From Pseudomonadota bacterium (GTDB taxonomy: Bacteria > Pseudomonadota > Alphaproteobacteria > Rhodospirillales > Casp-alpha2), in assembly GCA_027620395.1 (NCBI GenBank), contig JAQBZY010000010.1, positions 1 through 12,240 on the forward strand: a DNA stretch of 12,240 bases. The letters are read 5' to 3'. A program made the position numbers and the translations under genes. Under the pieces are notes generated by a model. The model did no database searches. It had not been told where the DNA came from and saw only the letters and a list, made by a program, of their open reading frames with translations. This document shows, one piece after another, positions 1-9,521 of the stretch; the first letter of the stretch is position 1, and every line of letters starts with the position of its first letter.

Positions 1-165
1 GAGCCAGCCGGACTTGAAGGCCAACTGGGTTTTCCGGTCCATCTCGGCGGGCTGGCGGTCGACGAACATGAAGGTGCCGGCGACGGCCCACTCGCCGGGA
101 TCGGCGGCAAGCTCGAAGACCCGCGCGTCGGAGGGATCCATGCGAAGTGTGCGCGGCAGCTTCAC
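1..165 (-). CDS. Partial DUF6505-like protein (N-terminal 55 residues)
   Basis: This is the start of a minus-strand gene that runs off the left edge; 55 complete codons are visible. It begins at a GTG (165-163) overlapping the TGA of the cuyA-like gene (164-162) in a GTGA junction, which indicates translational coupling to that gene. The protein opens MKLPRTLRMDPSD and continues with FELAADPGEWAV and a hydrophobic TFMFV stretch. From memory this resembles the small DUF6505 proteins of Alphaproteobacteria, whose function is not known; I could not run a profile search. An ATG at codon 9 (141-139) is an alternative start, but it lacks the tight overlap and would remove the conserved-looking N-terminus. 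There is no signal peptide or visible metal motif in the part present. Coupling suggests co-expression with the lyase and need not mean a shared role. Confidence 0.6.
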   Translation of the reverse strand, partial: MKLPRTLRMDPSDARVFELAADPGEWAVAGTFMFVDRQPAEMDRKTQLAFKSGWL

Positions 166-1193
166 GCGGCGGGCGCCCAAAGATGGGCATAAGCGAACAG
201 CCCGGGGCCGCCGCCGGTGTGCACGAAGACGACGGCGCCATTTTTTGGCAGCGCGCCTTGCCGAGCCATCCCGATCAGTCCGGCGAACGCTTTCGCGGTA
301 TAGACGGGATCGAGAATAAGTGTCTCGAGCCGGGCTCCGGTTTCGATCGCCGCCAATGTTTCCGTTCCGGCTTTGCCGTAGCCGCCGGCAAGATAGGCGT
401 CCGATGTCCAAACATCCGAGTCGGCGACGACGGCGCCGGCGCCAAGCATGGCTTCGAGATCGCGGCACCGTTTCAATACCCGGGGCGACTGGATATCCGA
501 CTTGCGGCGCACGCAAACGCCGAACACCGGCGCCTCGTTTCCGAACAATCTGAGCCCGGTCAGCAGCCCGGTATGGGTGATGGCGCTGCCGCTGGCGGTG
601 ACGATGGCGCCGAGTGCTAATCCCAGCCGGTCGACGTCGGCAATGATTTCCCGGGCACAATCGACATAGCCGAGCGCGCCCAGGGGCGCGTGCTCGGCGC
701 CCAAATGAATGACGTAAGGCCGTCCGCCACGGGCCCTGATTCCGGCGGCGATTGCTTCCAGATTGGCGTCCGCCGCCGCTTCGTCCTCGCCGATCGGAAA
801 ATGATGCACCTTGACGCCGAGCAGCCGGTCCAACAGGTAGTTGCCGACTTTCTCTTGACCCTCCGGCATGCCGCCGACCCTGTTCTCCAGTTGGATCTCG
901 CAATCAAGGCCAAGCTTCCTCGCCGCGGCAGCGCACTGGCGGACAAAATTTGATTGCACGGCGCCGGTGATCAGGACCGTGTCGGCGTCTTCGGCCAAGG
1001 CGGCGCCGAAATAATATTCGAGCTGGCGCGCCTTGTTGCCGCCCATGCCGAGCCCGGTCAGGTCGTCGCGCTTGACGAACAGATTGCTGTACCCGAGCTC
1101 GCGGCCAAGATTGGACATCGCCGCCAATGGCGTCGGCAGGTGCGAAAACGCCGCCTTCGGAAATCGGCCAAGTAGGACATCGGTATCGGGCAT
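162..1193 (-). CDS. cuyA: PLP-dependent lyase, probable L-cysteate sulfo-lyase (D-cysteine desulfhydrase family)
   Basis: This 343-residue cytoplasmic protein is a fold-type II PLP enzyme of the family holding D-cysteine desulfhydrase, ACC deaminase and L-cysteate sulfo-lyase (CuyA). The PLP lysine should be Lys54 in GGNKARQLEY. LITGAVQSNFVRQ (residues 74-86), the phosphate-binding SGSAITHTGL (201-210) and the C-terminal HTGGGPGLFAY (325-335) are all family hallmarks, and the length is normal. CuyA converts L-cysteate to pyruvate, ammonium and sulfite. Sequence alone cannot separate this from D-cysteine desulfhydrase; I favour CuyA because an hpsNOP-type sulfonate operon lies 2 kb away. The ATG at 1193 has a GGAGGAG ribosome binding site (1207-1201). 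The gene is divergent from the protease gene, with a 47-bp spacer, and overlaps the next minus-strand gene by 4 bp. The SD lies in a small inverted repeat that might modulate initiation. Confidence 0.72.
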   Translation of the reverse strand: MPDTDVLLGRFPKAAFSHLPTPLAAMSNLGRELGYSNLFVKRDDLTGLGMGGNKARQLEYYFGAALAEDADTVLITGAVQSNFVRQCAAAARKLGLDCEIQLENRVGGMPEGQEKVGNYLLDRLLGVKVHHFPIGEDEAAADANLEAIAAGIRARGGRPYVIHLGAEHAPLGALGYVDCAREIIADVDRLGLALGAIVTASGSAITHTGLLTGLRLFGNEAPVFGVCVRRKSDIQSPRVLKRCRDLEAMLGAGAVVADSDVWTSDAYLAGGYGKAGTETLAAIETGARLETLILDPVYTAKAFAGLIGMARQGALPKNGAVVFVHTGGGPGLFAYAHLWAPAA

Positions 1194-1203
1194 CGGGCGG
1201 CTC

Positions 1204-1216
1204 CTCCGCTTCGGAG
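1204..1216. promoter_or_regulatory. Small inverted repeat over the cuyA ribosome binding site
   Basis: The sequence shows CTCCG, a 3-base loop, then CGGAG, a perfect 5-bp stem. On the minus strand the downstream arm is part of the Shine-Dalgarno of the cuyA-like gene, so in its mRNA the hairpin could partly hide the ribosome binding site. It sits inside the 47-bp spacer between the divergent cuyA-like and htrA-like genes. The stem is short and may be chance in GC-rich DNA. Confidence 0.3.
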
Positions 1217-1240
1217 TTTACCGGACGCCGCCGACGCGTC

Positions 1241-2218
1241 ATGTTTTATCTTATGAACATTAATTTAATCCCTGGTGCTCTTTTCGCCGGTCTGATCAGC
1301 ACATTGCTGCCGCTGCCGCCAGCCCAGGCCTTCGACGCCTCAGTCATGCAGAGCGTGGTCAAGGTCCTGCCGGACTGGCCGGCCGCTGACCGTGGCCAAT
1401 CGGCGGCGGGCCGGCCCCGGGATCCGGAAGGGTCCGGCGTCGTGGTGCTGGACGGCGGTTACATCGCGACCAACGTTCACGTCATCGGCAATGCCAAGAC
1501 GGTCGAGATCGTCTTGGCCGACGGCCGGCGGATGGCGGCGGCCATTGTCGGCCGTGACATTGCCACCGATGTGGCGCTCTTGAAGGCGCCGGTGGCCTTG
1601 CCGGCCGTGACGATGGGGCCGCCACCGGCACTGGGCGCGCCGGTCTGCGCCGTCGGCAATCCGTTCGGGCTCGGGCTTTCAGTCAGCTGCGGCGTGGTGT
1701 CGGCGACCGGCCGGGCCGGGATCGGGTTCAACGAGATCGAGGACTTCATTCAGACCGACGCCAGCGTTAACCCGGGTGGCTCCGGCGGCGGGTTGTTCGA
1801 CGCGGCGGGAAAATTCGTCGGATTGGTGTCGGCGATCTTCACCAAACGCAGCGACGCCAACGTCGGCGTCAATTTTGCTGCCTCGGCGGCATTGGTCCAG
1901 CGCGTTGCCCGGGATCTCCGTGATTTCGGCCGGGTCAATCTGGGCGACGCCGGGATCGACGTCGGGCCGTTGCCGCCGGCGTTGGCCAAGACGGTCGGCG
2001 GGCTTCTTGTAACAGCGGTGCGGCCGGACGGACCGGCCTTTGCCGTCGGCATCGACGCCGGCGATATCGTGACGATGGTCAACGGAAATCCGGTGCTGGC
2101 GGCACAAGGATTCCGGGCCGAATTGTTGAAAACCATGCCCGGCCGGGAGGTAACGGTCGCGACGGTCCGCGGTGGCAAAAGCCTTTCATCAACCTACAAG
2201 CTTGCGCCGCGACCGTAA
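1241..2218 (+). CDS. Exported HtrA/DegP-like trypsin-fold serine protease with one PDZ domain
   Basis: This 325-residue protease is probably periplasmic. A Sec signal peptide is visible: a hydrophobic core at residues 7-25, then a PPAQA cleavage site (residues 26-30) before FDAS. The S1C (HtrA) catalytic triad is intact: His80 in ATNVHVIG, Asp110 in ATDVALLK, and Ser181 in NPGGSGGGL. A PDZ domain follows (about 240-320), with GLLVTAVRPDGPAFAVGIDAGDIV typical of its binding groove. At about 325 residues with one PDZ it is the size of DegS-like rather than two-PDZ DegP proteins, but the cleavable-looking signal argues against a permanent anchor. I chose the ATG at 1241 because it immediately precedes the signal peptide. 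ATG 1253 is also possible, and neither has a clear Shine-Dalgarno, so a leaderless mRNA is conceivable. It may handle envelope protein quality control; any link to the flanking sulfonate genes is unproven. Confidence 0.85.
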   Translation: MFYLMNINLIPGALFAGLISTLLPLPPAQAFDASVMQSVVKVLPDWPAADRGQSAAGRPRDPEGSGVVVLDGGYIATNVHVIGNAKTVEIVLADGRRMAAAIVGRDIATDVALLKAPVALPAVTMGPPPALGAPVCAVGNPFGLGLSVSCGVVSATGRAGIGFNEIEDFIQTDASVNPGGSGGGLFDAAGKFVGLVSAIFTKRSDANVGVNFAASAALVQRVARDLRDFGRVNLGDAGIDVGPLPPALAKTVGGLLVTAVRPDGPAFAVGIDAGDIVTMVNGNPVLAAQGFRAELLKTMPGREVTVATVRGGKSLSSTYKLAPRP

Positions 2219-2308
2219 TCAGCGCGGTTCGGACATCACCTATATCCATGACCTAAATCAATGCCGACATCGCCGGTCGCGGCTAAATATGGCAGCGGGA
2301 GGAATGCG

Positions 2309-3055
2309 ATGTTGGGTGAGCCCGTATCGGTCTCTGGACCGCGCCTAAAGGCAATCCCGCGGCGGCGCCTTTTGGCGATGCGGCGGGCCGGCCTTCGGGT
2401 TCAGGAATGCTACCGCGCGCTCGAAAAAAGCGGCACCAACGTGGTCGCCGAAGTGCTGCGCGGGCAGGGGCAGTTCTATGAATGGGATCACTACCCGGCC
2501 GGCGATGTCTTTGATCCGGACACGCACGCGCAATATTACTATCATACCCATCCGCTGGAGCGCGACAGCGGCGCGGCCACGGCCGAGCACGGGCATTTTC
2601 ATGCTTTCCTGCGCCCCGGCGGATTCCCGAAGGGTATCCGTCCGGCACCGACGCCGGACCACGCCACGGCCACCTCGGAAGCGGCCCGGCTGTCGCATCT
2701 GATCGCCATTTCCATGGACCGGTCCGGATATCCATATCGATTTTTCACCACCAACCGCTGGGTCACCGGCGAGACGTTTTACGACGCTGCCAGCGTGTCC
2801 CGAATGGTGCGGCGTTTTCGCGTCGATCAAGCGCTGCCGTCACCGTGCATCAACGTCTGGATCACCGGCATGCTGGAACTGTTCGGTCCTCTGATCGACG
2901 CCATGTTGATCGCCAGAGACCGCCGGCTCGGTGCCATCGCCCGTCGGTACAAACCGGAAAACATATTCGAGTTTCGGGATGCCGAGATTATTTCCGTCGC
3001 CGACATCTCAATCGAAAAAACTCTCGGAGACATAGAAAAGGCGCTCGGGCGCTAA
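2309..3055 (+). CDS. Uncharacterised His-rich protein (possibly DUF6969 family)
   Basis: This 248-residue soluble protein has no signal peptide or membrane segment, and I do not recognise a function with confidence. Its shape recalls DUF6969 proteins, but that is memory rather than a search. The striking part is a histidine cluster: DTHAQYYYHTHP (residues 71-82, His73/79/81) and EHGHFHAFLRPGG (93-105, His94/96/98), with His120 in RLSHLIAISMD. The HxH pairs resemble a metal-binding centre, so a metalloenzyme or metal sensor is an inference. The N-terminal third is basic and helical-looking, and a final helical stretch follows VADISIEKT. I chose ATG 2309 because GGGAGG (2297-2302) lies 6 bases upstream; an ATG at 2261 has no such site. 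It lies on the same strand as and 127 bp before the hpsN-like gene, but that gap holds its own operator-like sites. Confidence 0.8.
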   Translation: MLGEPVSVSGPRLKAIPRRRLLAMRRAGLRVQECYRALEKSGTNVVAEVLRGQGQFYEWDHYPAGDVFDPDTHAQYYYHTHPLERDSGAATAEHGHFHAFLRPGGFPKGIRPAPTPDHATATSEAARLSHLIAISMDRSGYPYRFFTTNRWVTGETFYDAASVSRMVRRFRVDQALPSPCINVWITGMLELFGPLIDAMLIARDRRLGAIARRYKPENIFEFRDAEIISVADISIEKTLGDIEKALGR

Positions 3056-3084
3056 CCCGGGCTTGACCTTGCGCCCGTTTTGCG

Positions 3085-5262
<2,178 letters not shown>

Positions 5263-5266
<4 letters not shown>

Positions 5267-6258
5267 AGGCGCTCGTCTATACCGGCCCTGAAACCGTCGA
5301 ATTCCGTGATGCCGCCGAGCCTATCGCCGGCGTCGGCGAGGCGATTCTAGAAGTTGCCGCCGTCGGTATCTGTGGATCCGACATGCACGCCTATCACGGT
5401 CACGACGACCGTCGTCCTGCCCCGCTGATCCTTGGTCACGAAGCGGTCGGACGTGTCGTCGAAGGCCGCGACAAGGGCCGACTTGTCGCCGTCAATCCGT
5501 TGGTCACTTGCGGCCAGTGCGACGTGTGTCTTTCCGGGCGGTCGAATTTGTGCGCCAAGCGTCAAATTATCTCGATGCCGCCCAGGCAGGGCGCTTTCGC
5601 CGAACGCCTCGCCATGCCGGAAGGCAATTTGGTTGCGTTGCCAGACGGCATGGACCCGCTCCAGGCAGCGTTGACCGAGCCGCTCGCCACCTCCTATCAC
5701 GCCGCGCACTTGGCGGCGCGCGCATTCGGGCGGCCCTTGGCCGGCGCCAAGGCTCTGGTCATCGGCGCCGGCTCGATCGGTATCGGCGCCGCGCTGGCGC
5801 TCAGGATGCAAGGCTGCACCGAAATCATGCTGGGCGAGACCAATCCGTTGCGCCGCCGGACAGCCGAACGGACCGAAGCCGCCAATGTCTACGATCCGAT
5901 ATCGGAACCGGGCCCCGCCGCCAACTCGCTCGACATCGTCATCGACGCCGTCGGCATGGACGCGACCCGAGCGGTGTCCTTCAAGGCCGTCCGGCCAGGC
6001 GGCGTCATCGTGCATATCGGGCTCGCCGGCGGCTCGGGCGGCATGGATATCCGAAAAGCCACCCTGCAAGAGGTGACCTTCATCGGCACCTACACCTATT
6101 CGATGACCGACTTCCGGGAAACCTTGGCCGCCATTCATCGCGGCAACTTCGGGACCCTCGATTGGTTTGAGGAGCGGCCGCTTTCGGAAGGTGCCGCCGC
6201 TTTTCAGGATTTGGCCGCCGGCCGCAGCGCGGCGGCGAAGATTATTCTAAGACCGTGA
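5263..6258 (+). CDS. hpsP: Zinc-dependent alcohol dehydrogenase, probable DHPS 2-dehydrogenase
   Basis: This 331-residue medium-chain dehydrogenase (MDR family) is cytoplasmic. Catalytic zinc residues are Cys38 (GICGSD), His59-Glu60 (LGHE) and Glu139 (TEPLA). The structural zinc lobe has Cys83, 86, 89 and 97 in CGQCDVCLSGRSNLC. The nucleotide fold shows VIGAGSIGIG at 166-175. The length is close to sorbitol and threonine dehydrogenase relatives. As the last gene of the hpsNOP-type trio it should pair with the SDR to interconvert DHPS enantiomers through the 2-keto form. It starts at ATG 5263 in a 4-bp ATGA overlap with hpsO and has no independent promoter space. Its 3' end converges with the CoA-transferase gene across 59 bp that hold a palindromic repeat. 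An unrelated polyol dehydrogenase remains possible on sequence alone. Confidence 0.82.
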
Positions 6259-6263
6259 TTTTT

Positions 6264-6303
6264 CGTCATTCCGGATGGCGCGAAGCGACGTTCCAGAATC
6301 CAC
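6264..6303. repeat. CGTCATTCC-type palindromic intergenic repeat
   Basis: Between the convergent 3' ends of hpsP and the CoA-transferase gene lies an imperfect palindrome. ATTCCGGA (6268-6275) pairs with TCCAGAAT (6292-6299) at 7 of 8 positions, and an inner CGC-GAA-GCG hairpin (6279-6287) sits between them. The layout matches the CGTCATTCC...GAATCC intergenic repeats common in Alphaproteobacteria. Only one copy is in the window. Confidence 0.5.
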
Positions 6304-6315
6304 ACTTTTTAAAAA
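6268..6315 (+). terminator. Possible weak terminator after hpsP
   Basis: The palindrome at 6268-6299 is followed by CACAC and then five T (6306-6310), itself part of a TTTTTAAAAA dyad. On the plus strand this could act as a factor-independent terminator for hpsNOP. The 5-base gap between stem and T-run, and the internal loop, make it weak. Confidence 0.3.
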
Positions 6316-6317
6316 TC

Positions 6318-7520
6318 TCAGGCCACTGCCCCTTCGGCGTATAGCGCGTCCGCTTGCGAAGCCAACCCGTGTTCGGACAAAATGTCTCGGGTGTGCTCGC
6401 CGAACGTCGGCGCGCCGGTCAGAACCTTGCCCGGCGTCTCGGAGAATTTCACCGGCAAGCCGATGGTCTTGACCGGCCCGACCCGGGAATGCTCGACCAC
6501 CGGCACCATGTCCCGCGCGATCGCCTGCGGATCCTCGTGCATCTGGCAGACATCGAGCACCGGACCGGCCGGCAGTCCTGCCGCCTCCAGCCGCGCCAGC
6601 CAGTCGGCCTGGGTGCGGGTCGTGAAGATTTCCGAAAGCACCCCTTCGAGGGCCTTCAAATTTTTCATTCTGTTGGCGTTATCGGCGAAGCGGGGGTCGT
6701 CGCCCAAGTCGGGGCGTTCGAGCGCGGCCAAAAGATTGAGCCAATTCTTCTGATTGGCGGCACCGACGGTGATCCAACCGTCCGATGCCTGGAACGCCTG
6801 ATAGGGGCCGTTCAGCGGGTGCGCCGAGCCCATCGGTTCCGGTGCTTTGCCGGTGGCGAGGCCGATGGCGGATTGCCAATAGGTGTGCGTGATGCCGGCT
6901 TCGAACAGCGAGGTATCGACCACCTGGCCCTGGCCGGTCTTGAGTTTATGGGTATAGGCGGCGAGCACCCCCATGGCCGCCAATATGCCGGCCGTGATGT
7001 CGGTGACCGGTGCTCCGATCTTGCAAGGCGGCCGGCCCGGCCCCTCGCCGGTCATCGCCATCAATCCGCTCATGCCTTGCGCGATCAGATCGAAGCCGCC
7101 ACGCTCGGCGTAAGGCCCCGTGCGCCCGAAACCTGAAATGGCGCAATAGATCAAGCCCGGATTGACCTTCCGAAGCTCGCCGTAACCGAGGCCGAGTTTG
7201 GCCATCGTCCCTTGCCGATAGTTTTCTGTCACCACGTCGGCGTCGGCCAGCAGTTTCGCCAGACCCCGTTTGCCGCCCGCCGTTTTCAGATCAAGCGCGA
7301 TGCCGCGTTTGTTTCTATTCATCATCATGTAAGCGGCCGACTCGCCGTCGATGTCCGGCGGCAGGAAGCGCCTTGAATCATCGCCGCCCGGAATCTTCTC
7401 GACCTTGATCACGTCGGCACCCATGTCGGCCAACATCAATCCGCAGACCGGACCGGCCATGATGTGCGCCAGCTCGATCACCTTCATGCCGGCGAGGGGC
7501 CCTTGCCGTTTGATGTTCAT
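6318..7520 (-). CDS. Family III CoA-transferase (CaiB/BaiF type)
   Basis: This 400-residue cytoplasmic protein moves CoA between carboxylic acids. Family features include the N-terminal GMKVIELAHIMAGPVCGLMLADMGADVIKVE, the nucleophile Asp144 in GGFDLIAQGMSGLM (the position equivalent to the formyl-CoA transferase aspartate), and SGFGRTGPYAERGG just before it. The substrate cannot be read from the sequence; this family covers carnitine, oxalate, succinate/malate/citramalate and others. The ATG at 7520 has GGAGG close upstream. It is the third gene of a minus-strand operon, 13 bp after the crotonase-like gene and downstream of the aminotransferase. The pairing with a crotonase is typical: one enzyme activates the acid as a CoA thioester and the other acts on it. 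Confidence 0.88.
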   Translation of the reverse strand: MNIKRQGPLAGMKVIELAHIMAGPVCGLMLADMGADVIKVEKIPGGDDSRRFLPPDIDGESAAYMMMNRNKRGIALDLKTAGGKRGLAKLLADADVVTENYRQGTMAKLGLGYGELRKVNPGLIYCAISGFGRTGPYAERGGFDLIAQGMSGLMAMTGEGPGRPPCKIGAPVTDITAGILAAMGVLAAYTHKLKTGQGQVVDTSLFEAGITHTYWQSAIGLATGKAPEPMGSAHPLNGPYQAFQASDGWITVGAANQKNWLNLLAALERPDLGDDPRFADNANRMKNLKALEGVLSEIFTTRTQADWLARLEAAGLPAGPVLDVCQMHEDPQAIARDMVPVVEHSRVGPVKTIGLPVKFSETPGKVLTGAPTFGEHTRDILSEHGLASQADALYAEGAVA

Positions 7521-7533
7521 GGATCCTCCGTGT

Positions 7534-8319
7534 TCAGCGGCCGTCGAATACCGGCGTTGTTTTGTCTAGGAATGCCCTATAGCCGATCCGGAAATCCTCG
7601 GTGTCGTAACAGGCGTAGCCTTCCTTGATCTCGTCCGTCGTGAGGGGCGTCGCTTGGGCTAGACGGCGGAGAAATTTCTTGTGCCAACGGTGCACCAAGG
7701 GTGCGCCGGCGGCAATGCGTCCGGCTGTCGCCATGGCGTCGGCCTCGACCTCGCCGTCGGCGACGACGCGGCTGACGATGCCAAGCCGGAAAGCCTCGTC
7801 GGCGTCCATGATCCGACCTTCCAAAAGAATTTCCAGCGCCCGGGTCGGTCCGACCAGCGCCCGTAAAGCCCCGATCTCGGCGTATCCCATCACCAGGCCT
7901 AGCTTGGCGATCGGCGCTCCGAAACGGCTCGACGCGCCGCAAATCCTTAAGTCGCAGAGCCCGGCGATCTCGAGGCCGCCGCCGACGCAGATGCCCTTGA
8001 TCATGGCGACCAGGGGATGCGGGCAGGTTTCAAGCGCGTGGATACTCTCCTGCATCAGGGCGCCATACTCGGCGGCGAGGGTCGAGTTTGAGCGATCGGT
8101 CTCGAATTCCGAAATGTCATTGCCGGGGCTGAAGGATTTCTCGCCGGCACCGGTGATGACGATGCAGCGCACGCTGTCGTCAATGGAAAGTTCGCGAAAC
8201 ACCTGGCCCAAGCGCCCCCACATGCTTTTTGTGAGCGCGTTGAGTTCCTCCGGCCGGTTGAGGGTGACGGTGACGATGCCGCTGCCGTCGCGGCCGACCA
8301 GAATATGATCTGTCGCCAT
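7534..8319 (-). CDS. Enoyl-CoA hydratase/isomerase (crotonase) family protein
   Basis: This 261-residue crotonase-fold enzyme should act on an acyl-CoA thioester. The oxyanion-hole segments are present: KSFSPGNDISEFE (residues 61-73) and KGICVGGGLEIAGLCDLRI (108-126). Glu117 in GGGLE matches the first catalytic glutamate of mitochondrial enoyl-CoA hydratase (Glu144), but the second (Glu164, in QPE) is replaced by Ile137 in FGAPIAKLG. It may therefore not be a plain hydratase; isomerase, hydrolase, lyase or carnitinyl-CoA-type activity are open. The ATG at 8319 overlaps the upstream aminotransferase stop by one base (TGATG); a GTG at 8322, giving one extra residue, is an alternative with a GTGA junction. 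It sits between the aminotransferase and CoA-transferase genes, and its natural substrate would be the thioester made by the latter. Confidence 0.88.
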   Translation of the reverse strand: MATDHILVGRDGSGIVTVTLNRPEELNALTKSMWGRLGQVFRELSIDDSVRCIVITGAGEKSFSPGNDISEFETDRSNSTLAAEYGALMQESIHALETCPHPLVAMIKGICVGGGLEIAGLCDLRICGASSRFGAPIAKLGLVMGYAEIGALRALVGPTRALEILLEGRIMDADEAFRLGIVSRVVADGEVEADAMATAGRIAAGAPLVHRWHKKFLRRLAQATPLTTDEIKEGYACYDTEDFRIGYRAFLDKTTPVFDGR

Positions 8320-9491
8320 CACGCCGACCCGGCTAGGAAGTCCATGGCCGCTTGCGTGCCGCCTTTTTTGATCGGGACGCCGGCAAGGCCCAAGCCCATC
8401 TCGACGCCGCCCAAGGTGCCGATCAGCGTCAGATCGTTGATGTCGCCGAGATGCCCGATCCGGAATACCTTGCCCTTGACCTTGCCAAGCCCGGTGCCCA
8501 AGGACATGTCGAATTTCTCGAGGATGATTTTTCGAACTTTATCGGCGTCGTGCCCGTCAGGCAGCAGCACGGCGGTCAGCACCGGCGAGTGCTCATCTTC
8601 GTTGAGGCAGAGCGGTTCCAGGCCCCAATGCCGGACGGCGATCCGCGTCGCTTCGGCATGGCGTTTGTGGCGGGCAAAGACGTTCTCCAGGCCTTCCTCG
8701 TCGAGCAGCATTTTGAGGGACTCTTCCAGGCCGTAGAGCATGTTGGTGGCCGGCGTATAGGGGAAGAAGCCGCTCGAATTGTTGCCGAGCATCGGCCCCC
8801 AATCCCAATAGGATTTCTTGAAACCGCTTTGGTCGGCGGCATCCAGCGCCTTCCTCGATACGCAGTTGAAGCCTAGGCCGGGCGGCAGCATCAGGCCTTT
8901 CTGCGAGCAACTGACGGTGACATCGACCTTCCATTCGTCGTGCCGATAGTCGGCCGATGCCAGACCGGAAATGCTATCAACCAGATAGAGCGCCGGATGC
9001 CCGGATCGGTCGATGGCCTTGCGGACCTCACCGATCCTAGACGTAACGCCGCTCGAAGTTTCGTTGTGGACGCAGCAGACGGCCTTGATCTCGTGCTTGG
9101 TGTCGGCCTTGAGGCGCTTCTCGACCTCGGCCGGATCGACGCCGTGCCGCCAGTCGCCGGCAACAAAGATCACATCGAGACCGATCCGCGCCGCCATCTC
9201 CCGCCACAGCATTGCGAATTGTCCGGTTTCGAACATCAAAACCTTGTCGCCGGGCGACAGCGTGTTGACCAGTGCCGCTTCCCAGGCGCCGGTGCCGGAC
9301 GACGGGAACACGATCACAGGCTGCTCGGTCTTGAAGACCTGTTTGCACTTTTCCAAGACCCGCTTGCCGAGATCGCCGAAGTCAGGCCCCCGGTGATCGA
9401 TCGTCGGGTTGTCCATGGCCCGGAGCACCCGATCCGGAACCGGGCTCGGCCCCGGTATTTGCAGGAAGTGCCGGCCGCTGCGATGCGCCAT
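8319..9491 (-). CDS. Serine--glyoxylate aminotransferase family (class V PLP aminotransferase)
   Basis: This 390-residue PLP enzyme is cytoplasmic. It opens with GRHFLQIPGPSPVPDRVLRAM, the signature of the serine-glyoxylate aminotransferase (SgaA) branch. Lys198 in SCSQKGLMLPPGLGF should bind PLP, Asp172 in YLVDSISGLAS should pair with the pyridine nitrogen, and SSGTGAWEAAL (64-74) binds phosphate. The length is normal. By family it transfers amino groups between serine or another small amino acid and glyoxylate. The aspartate-glyoxylate enzyme BhcA belongs to the same branch, so the donor is uncertain. Given the DHPS genes, sulfopyruvate to L-cysteate is a speculative alternative. The ATG at 9491 has GGAGG 8 bases upstream; the frame stays open far beyond it, but across the divergent promoter and antisense to the next gene. 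It leads an operon with the crotonase and CoA-transferase genes. Confidence 0.85.
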   Translation of the reverse strand: MAHRSGRHFLQIPGPSPVPDRVLRAMDNPTIDHRGPDFGDLGKRVLEKCKQVFKTEQPVIVFPSSGTGAWEAALVNTLSPGDKVLMFETGQFAMLWREMAARIGLDVIFVAGDWRHGVDPAEVEKRLKADTKHEIKAVCCVHNETSSGVTSRIGEVRKAIDRSGHPALYLVDSISGLASADYRHDEWKVDVTVSCSQKGLMLPPGLGFNCVSRKALDAADQSGFKKSYWDWGPMLGNNSSGFFPYTPATNMLYGLEESLKMLLDEEGLENVFARHKRHAEATRIAVRHWGLEPLCLNEDEHSPVLTAVLLPDGHDADKVRKIILEKFDMSLGTGLGKVKGKVFRIGHLGDINDLTLIGTLGGVEMGLGLAGVPIKKGGTQAAMDFLAGSA

Positions 9492-9521
9492 GGTGGAGTC
9501 CTCCGATTGAATGTCGAGACC

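Noticed and set aside
162..1193. ACC deaminase or D-cysteine desulfhydrase
   Set aside because: Not excluded by motifs, but the sulfonate operon nearby makes L-cysteate sulfo-lyase the better call; retained as an alternative.
1127..1240. Upstream start at ATG 1127 for the protease
   Set aside because: It would put a basic, non-secretory extension before a clear signal peptide and overlap the 5' end of the divergent lyase gene.
2219..2308. Promoter or terminator in the 90 bp between the protease and the His-rich gene
   Set aside because: I found no convincing hairpin with a T-run and no paired -35/-10 boxes, only the ribosome binding site of the next gene.
5347..6138. A 263-codon open frame antisense to hpsP
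   Set aside because: It is a high-GC shadow frame with low-complexity composition, and hpsP carries clear zinc and nucleotide motifs on the other strand.
8319..9491. BhcA of the beta-hydroxyaspartate cycle
   Set aside because: The family fits, but no bhcB, bhcC or bhcD genes accompany it; the following genes are a crotonase and a CoA-transferase.
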